From positions 1 through 9,943 of the forward strand of contig CAJARE010000377.1 in NCBI GenBank assembly GCA_903944255.1: 9,943 nucleotides of DNA, in the 5' to 3' direction. Below the pieces are notes generated by a model. That model did not search any database. It was not told the origin of the DNA and saw only the letters and a list, made by a program, of their open reading frames with translations. The position numbers and the translations under genes were made by a program. Positions 6,252 to 9,943 of this stretch are shown in pieces. Within the stretch, counting starts at the first letter, position 1; each line of letters begins with the position of its first letter. This stretch comes from an uncultured beta proteobacterium (GTDB lineage Bacteria; Pseudomonadota; Gammaproteobacteria; Burkholderiales; Burkholderiaceae).

Positions 6252-6515
6252 ATGCAATTAACAGAATCGCACAAGCAATATTGGCAAAAAAACCTGAGGA
6301 TGACAGCATTCTTGTTAGCCATCTGGTTTGTTGTCACCTATGTTGTTGGATATGAAGCGCGCGAGTGGAACTTCAACTTTTTTGGTTGGCCGTTTAGCTT
6401 TTGGGTTGGTGCACAGGGCGCATTGGTGGTTTACGTTCTGATCATTGCCTATTACGCGCATTACATGAACAATCTTGATAAAGAATATGGTTGCGCTGAA
6501 GTGGAGGAGGAATAA
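6252..6515 (+). CDS. DUF4212 small subunit of a sodium:solute symporter
   Basis: This 87-residue DUF4212 protein belongs to the family known as the sodium/substrate symporter small subunit, which is nearly always found directly before a VC_2705-type symporter. It shows an N-terminal HKQYWQKNLR amphipathic stretch (7-16), a first membrane helix at 17-34, the family block NFFGWPFSFWVGAQGALVVYV (42-62) beginning helix two (47-69), and an acidic tail (EVEEE). It probably sits in the inner membrane bound to the large subunit and is thought to be needed for its function or stability. The ATG of the symporter follows 2 bases after its stop, and the symporter's ribosome binding site lies within its last codons, so the two are made together. 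Confidence 0.92.
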   Translation: MQLTESHKQYWQKNLRMTAFLLAIWFVVTYVVGYEAREWNFNFFGWPFSFWVGAQGALVVYVLIIAYYAHYMNNLDKEYGCAEVEEE

Positions 6516-6517
6516 TC

Positions 6518-8659
6518 ATGGCCGGAATGACACCTAGTGGTGATGGCAGTGTGTTTGGGGGCGGCGGATCTAATGCCGATTTTAAAAAGGGCCTAAACAA
6601 AATCTACGGTTGGTATACGGGGGGCTTCATAGCCTTCGTTGTGATTTTGGGTATTGCAGAGCAAATGGGCTTAGGCCGTGCGATGATTGGCTACATCTTT
6701 TTGGGCGCAACTGTTTTGCTCTACGCCGGTATTGGCGTGATGAGTCGAACCAATGACGCTGCAGAATACTATGTAGCTGGACGTCGAGTTCCGGCACTCT
6801 ATAACGGTATGGCAACGGGTGCTGACTGGATGTCAGCTGCGTCGTTTATCGGTATGGCTGGTACTTTGTACTTAACCGGTTACGGCGGTTTAGCCTTCAT
6901 TATGGGTTGGACAGGTGGTTACTGTTTAGTGGCTTTGTTCTTAGCGCCCTATCTTCGTAAATTCGGTCAGTTCACGATCCCAGACTTTTTGGGTGCGCGC
7001 TATGACGGTAATCTTCCACGCTTTATCGGAATTTTTGCGGCGATTTTATGCTCCTTTACTTATGTGGTTGCGCAGATTTACGGTGTTGGTTTGATCACAA
7101 CCCGTTTGGCTGGTGTGCCATTTGAGATTGGTATTTTCTTAGGCTTGGCTGGTATTTTGGTATGTTCGTTCTTAGGTGGTATGCGTGCGGTGACTTGGAC
7201 TCAAGTTGCTCAGTACATCATCTTGATCATTGCTTACATGATTCCAGTGGTTTGGCTATCAGTAAAGCAAACGAATAACCCACTTCCACAGCTGATCTAT
7301 GGATACCAGTTGGAAAAAGTTACAGCGAAAGAAGCAGAATTAATTAAAGATCCAAAAGAGTTAGAAGTTCGCGCTATTTTCAAAGCACGCGCTGACGCTT
7401 TTGCTGAAAAATTAAAAGACGTTCCTGCTGCACTCGCTGCTGATAAAGAAGCTGCTACGAAAAAAGTTGCTGATCTGAAGGCTGCAAATGCACCTGCGGA
7501 AGAAGTAGCTGCTGCAGAAAAAGCACTAGCTGCTGTTCCAAAAGATGCTGAAGCTGCTAAAAAGGCTTGGACAGCTGGCAGAACTGGAGCAGAGAATCGC
7601 TCTAAGCCGCTTGCGAATATGCCACGCCATGCTCAGCAGTTTGCGGGTGATCCTGCAGGTGATGAGAAAGCACGTGCGGCATTTGATACATCACGTCGTA
7701 ACTTCTTAGCATTGATCTTCTGTTTGATGGTGGGTACAGCGGCATTGCCACACATTCTGATGCGTTTTTACACGACTCCGTCGGTAAAGCAAGCACGTGA
7801 ATCGGTGACATGGTCCTTGTTCTTCATCTTCTTGCTGTACTTCACCGCGCCTGCTTTAGCTGTCTTGGTGAAGTATGAGGTCTTTACGATGCTGGTCGGA
7901 ACGCCATTTGATCAACTGCCGGCCTGGATCAGCCAGTGGAATAAGGTTGACCCTGCTTTGTTATCGGTAGCTGACATTAATAAAGATGGCATCTTCCAGC
8001 TCGCTGAAATGACTATTGGTGGTGACATCATCGTTCTGGCAACCCCAGAAATCGGTGGTTTACCATACGTGATCTCAGGCATGGTGGCTGCTGGTGGTTT
8101 GGCTGCTGCTCTGTCAACAGCGGACGGATTATTGTTGACCATTGCAAATGCCTTGTCACATGACCTCTACTACAAAATGATCAACCCAAATGCTCCTGCT
8201 AGCACCCGTGTTTTGATTTCTAAAGCACTCTTGTTACTTGTTGCTCTGGCCGCCGCTTATGTGGCTGCCCAGAAACCGGCTGACATCTTGTTCTTAGTGG
8301 GTGCTGCATTCTCCTTTGCTGGCGCAGCGTTCTTCCCGGCACTTACCCTCGGTATTTTCTGGAAGCGCGCTACAAAAGCGGGTGCATGTATTGGTATGGT
8401 TGGCGGTTTAGGCTTAACCTTCTACTACATGGTGATGACTCAGCCTTGGTTGCGCGGTGTGTTTGGCGTTACATCACCAGTCGAACTTTGGTACGGTATT
8501 CAGCCAATTTCGGCCGGCGTATTCGGCATACCACTTGGTTTTGCATTGATCTTCTTGGTGAGCTTGGTAACCCCAGCCCCACGTAAAGATATTCAAGAGT
8601 TGATCGATCATGTACGTTACCCAACCTTGCGTGGTGATATCAATACGCAAGCTACTTAA
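6518..8659 (+). CDS. VC_2705-family sodium:solute (acetate-like) symporter
   Basis: This 713-residue large subunit belongs to the SSS (SLC5) family and uses the sodium gradient to bring a small carboxylate, probably acetate or similar, into the cell. Core motifs are AGRRVPALYNGMATGADWMS (87-106), SFIGMAGTLYLTGYGG (109-124), FTIPDFLGARY (152-162), and ALSTADGLLLTIANALSHDL (531-550). S533 and T534 lie in the place of the Na2 sodium site. It has about 13-14 helices. It is much longer than E. coli ActP (549 residues) because of an Ala/Lys/Glu-rich soluble insertion at about 264-392 between core helices 5 and 6. An EF-hand-like loop follows at 486-497. Both should face the periplasm by the family topology. 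It overlaps in regulation with DUF4212 and ends at a strong terminator. In other proteobacteria such pairs respond to acetate through CrbS/R-type systems; none is visible here. Substrate is inferred. Confidence 0.92.
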   Translation: MAGMTPSGDGSVFGGGGSNADFKKGLNKIYGWYTGGFIAFVVILGIAEQMGLGRAMIGYIFLGATVLLYAGIGVMSRTNDAAEYYVAGRRVPALYNGMATGADWMSAASFIGMAGTLYLTGYGGLAFIMGWTGGYCLVALFLAPYLRKFGQFTIPDFLGARYDGNLPRFIGIFAAILCSFTYVVAQIYGVGLITTRLAGVPFEIGIFLGLAGILVCSFLGGMRAVTWTQVAQYIILIIAYMIPVVWLSVKQTNNPLPQLIYGYQLEKVTAKEAELIKDPKELEVRAIFKARADAFAEKLKDVPAALAADKEAATKKVADLKAANAPAEEVAAAEKALAAVPKDAEAAKKAWTAGRTGAENRSKPLANMPRHAQQFAGDPAGDEKARAAFDTSRRNFLALIFCLMVGTAALPHILMRFYTTPSVKQARESVTWSLFFIFLLYFTAPALAVLVKYEVFTMLVGTPFDQLPAWISQWNKVDPALLSVADINKDGIFQLAEMTIGGDIIVLATPEIGGLPYVISGMVAAGGLAAALSTADGLLLTIANALSHDLYYKMINPNAPASTRVLISKALLLLVALAAAYVAAQKPADILFLVGAAFSFAGAAFFPALTLGIFWKRATKAGACIGMVGGLGLTFYYMVMTQPWLRGVFGVTSPVELWYGIQPISAGVFGIPLGFALIFLVSLVTPAPRKDIQELIDHVRYPTLRGDINTQAT

Positions 8660-8674
8660 GTAGTCAGATTGCTT

Positions 8675-8692
8675 CTCGGGTTCATTCCCGAG
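8675..8692 (+). repeat. First hairpin downstream of the symporter
   Basis: CTCGGG and CCCGAG form a perfect 6-base-pair stem with a 6-base loop, 15 bases after the symporter stop. It is followed by CTTTATC rather than a T-run. Its left arm can alternatively pair with the left arm of the next hairpin (CGGGTT at 8677-8682 with AACCCG at 8701-8706). Confidence 0.6.
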
Positions 8693-8700
8693 GCTTTATC

Positions 8701-8729
8701 AACCCGCTCTTCGGAGCGGGTTTTTTATT
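8701..8729 (+). terminator. Intrinsic terminator of the symporter operon
   Basis: AACCCGCTC and GAGCGGGTT form a perfect 9-base-pair stem with a TTCG tetraloop, followed by TTTTATT. This is a textbook terminator and marks the end of the transporter cluster. The T-run sits only on the + strand. Confidence 0.92.
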
Positions 8730-8774
8730 GCTCATCAAACTCTGCAGAACCCCAAATAATCCCGATTTCATCTT

Positions 8775-8780
8775 TATACT
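8775..8780 (+). promoter_or_regulatory. Candidate -10 box for the antiporter gene
   Basis: TATACT matches the -10 consensus at five of six places. No good -35 lies 16-18 bases upstream. If used, transcription would start near 8787, at the ATG itself (8788). There is also no Shine-Dalgarno before that ATG, so the two observations agree with a leaderless or near-leaderless message. Confidence 0.3.
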
Positions 8781-8787
8781 TATCAGA

Positions 8788-9943
8788 ATGACTCCAACCA
8801 CAATCAATATTGTCAGTAGCGCCATCTTTGCAGTGGCGGTGATACATACTTTTTCAACAAAGTTTTTTGAGCACCTGGCACACAAGTATCCAAACCATTC
8901 TGGTATTTGGCATTTGCTTGGTGAGGTTGAGGTGGTGTTTGGTTTTTGGGCGATGGTGTTGGTGTCATTCTTTTTTGTCTACAGCGGACATGAGGCGACT
9001 ATCGCCTATCTTGAGAAACTAAACTTTACTGAACCGCTATTTGTTTTTGTGATCATGATCATCGCAGCGAGTAAACCGGTTTTAGAGTTTTGCCTTTTCT
9101 TGGTATTACGTGTGACTGCTTTACTGCCCGTTAAGAAGTCGGTTGGATTTTTGTGGGTCACACTCACGCTAGTGCCCTTACTCGGTTCATTTATTACAGA
9201 GCCTGCTGCCATGACGGTAGCCGCTTTGCTACTGCGTAATTACTATTTTTCGAAGCACATTTCACCTAAACTGATGTATGCGGCCCTTGCCGTACTGTTT
9301 GTGAATATTTCGATTGGCGGCGCATTAACTCCTTATGCAGCCCCTCCCATCTTGATGGTAGCGACTACCTGGAATTGGGATCTCTTATTTATGCTGCAGA
9401 ACTTTGGCTGGCGTTCTGCGCTTGCCGTTGCTACTAATTCTTTCTTGCTCGTCTTGATCTTTTTTAAAGAATTAAATGCCTTTAGCATCGAGCCTAATGA
9501 GAAAAAAATTGATGCGATTCCATTTGGTGTGATCGCAATTCATTTAGCGTTTTTAGTTGGGGTGGTGATATCAGTGCACCACTCGGTTTTATTTATGGGC
9601 CTATTCTTATTTTTTGTGGGTTATACCGCAGCCTATGGACGCTACCAAAATAAGCTGATTATTCGTGAAAGTTTATTGGTAGCATTTTTCTTGGCCGGTC
9701 TGGTGGTTTTAGGCGGACAACAAAAATGGTGGTTGCAATCCCTCTTGGTGAATCTAGACGCGACTTCGGTTTACTACGGCGCCACTGTTCTGACTGCAGT
9801 CACTGATAATGCTGCGCTCACCTATTTAGGGTCGCTAGTGGATGGACTGTCCGATGAATTTAAATATTCATTGGTTTCGGGTGCACTCACTGGTGGTGGC
9901 TTAACGGTAATTGCCAACGCCCCTAATCCTGCAGGCTTCTCCA
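8788..9943 (+). CDS. Putative Na+/H+ antiporter, 3' end cut by the window
   Basis: 385 codons are read from the ATG at 8788 without a stop to the window edge. The protein resembles the putative Na+/H+ antiporter family (Na_H_antiport_2 in Pfam, within the ion transporter superfamily). It has many hydrophobic helices and two matching motif blocks: ITEPAAMTVAALLLRNYYFS (136-155) with GGALTPYAAPP (177-187), and AVTDNAALTYLGSLVDGL (337-354) with GGGLTVIANAPNPAG (369-383). The repeated Asp/Glu, Ala and Gly-Pro blocks are the usual inverted-repeat hairpins that form the ion and substrate sites. Family length is roughly 420 residues, so only about 40 are missing. Ion coupling is inferred and the substrate could differ. 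It lies after the symporter terminator and so has its own transcription. Confidence 0.85.
   Translation, partial: MTPTTINIVSSAIFAVAVIHTFSTKFFEHLAHKYPNHSGIWHLLGEVEVVFGFWAMVLVSFFFVYSGHEATIAYLEKLNFTEPLFVFVIMIIAASKPVLEFCLFLVLRVTALLPVKKSVGFLWVTLTLVPLLGSFITEPAAMTVAALLLRNYYFSKHISPKLMYAALAVLFVNISIGGALTPYAAPPILMVATTWNWDLLFMLQNFGWRSALAVATNSFLLVLIFFKELNAFSIEPNEKKIDAIPFGVIAIHLAFLVGVVISVHHSVLFMGLFLFFVGYTAAYGRYQNKLIIRESLLVAFFLAGLVVLGGQQKWWLQSLLVNLDATSVYYGATVLTAVTDNAALTYLGSLVDGLSDEFKYSLVSGALTGGGLTVIANAPNPAGFS

Noticed and set aside
7403..7576. Possible DNA tandem repeat in the symporter insertion
   Set aside because: The protein is compositionally repetitive (Ala/Lys/Glu), but at DNA level no unit repeats in register; the pattern is codon-level low complexity.
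8682..8885. Leftward 67-codon frame with a hydrophobic middle
   Set aside because: It is antisense to the terminator and the start of the antiporter gene; the hydrophobic stretch mirrors the membrane-coding strand.
1..9943. Search for CRISPR, insertion sequence ends, integrase or attachment site at the tRNA
   Set aside because: No spaced direct repeats, transposase-like frames or duplicated tRNA 3' end were seen; the tRNA is followed by ordinary core-type genes.

Overview
The window reads as a piece of a betaproteobacterial chromosome, most like Polynucleobacter (free-living freshwater Burkholderiaceae). This rests on moderate to low GC content, compact spacing, use of TTG starts, and protein sequences of Burkholderiales character. 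The assignment comes from family recognition and was not tested by a database search. There is no sign of phage, insertion sequences, CRISPR or integrons; the region looks like core genome.

Left part (1-1700). The last codons of a probable rightward gene end at a strong hairpin terminator, which also faces a leftward two-gene unit. That unit is an orphan polar amino-acid-type periplasmic binding lipoprotein (718-1497), followed 25 bases later by a MOSC-domain protein (81-692). A roughly 200-base region separates them from a rightward DedA-family membrane protein (1704-2357), which uses a TTG start. A CAU-anticodon tRNA, probably elongator tRNA-Met, follows behind its own near-consensus promoter.

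Centre and right (2600-8700). This is a rightward cluster. First comes a multidomain regulator with a cNMP-binding-like fold, a CBS pair and a DUF294 nucleotidyltransferase. It overlaps a DEDDh 3'-5' exonuclease gene by 11 bases. Next are a small two-helix membrane protein and an overlapping TPR protein. The cluster ends with a DUF4212 small subunit and a VC_2705-type sodium:solute symporter, ending at a strong terminator. The symporter and DUF4212 protein form a two-component carboxylate (acetate-like) uptake system. The DUF294 and exonuclease pair is a recurring neighbour of this transporter in proteobacteria (recalled from general knowledge), so the regulator probably tunes uptake or the metabolism it feeds; that link is inference.

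Right end (8788-9943). A putative Na+/H+ antiporter-family membrane protein runs off the window. With the symporter next door it suggests a sodium-linked transport theme.

The most interesting signals are the two extracytoplasmic additions in the symporter (an Ala/Lys-rich insertion of about 130 residues and an EF-hand-like calcium loop), the cNMP domain that has lost its usual phosphate-binding residues beside an intact nucleotidyltransferase motif, and the conserved-looking pair of unknown genes (small membrane protein and TPR protein) between regulator and transporter.
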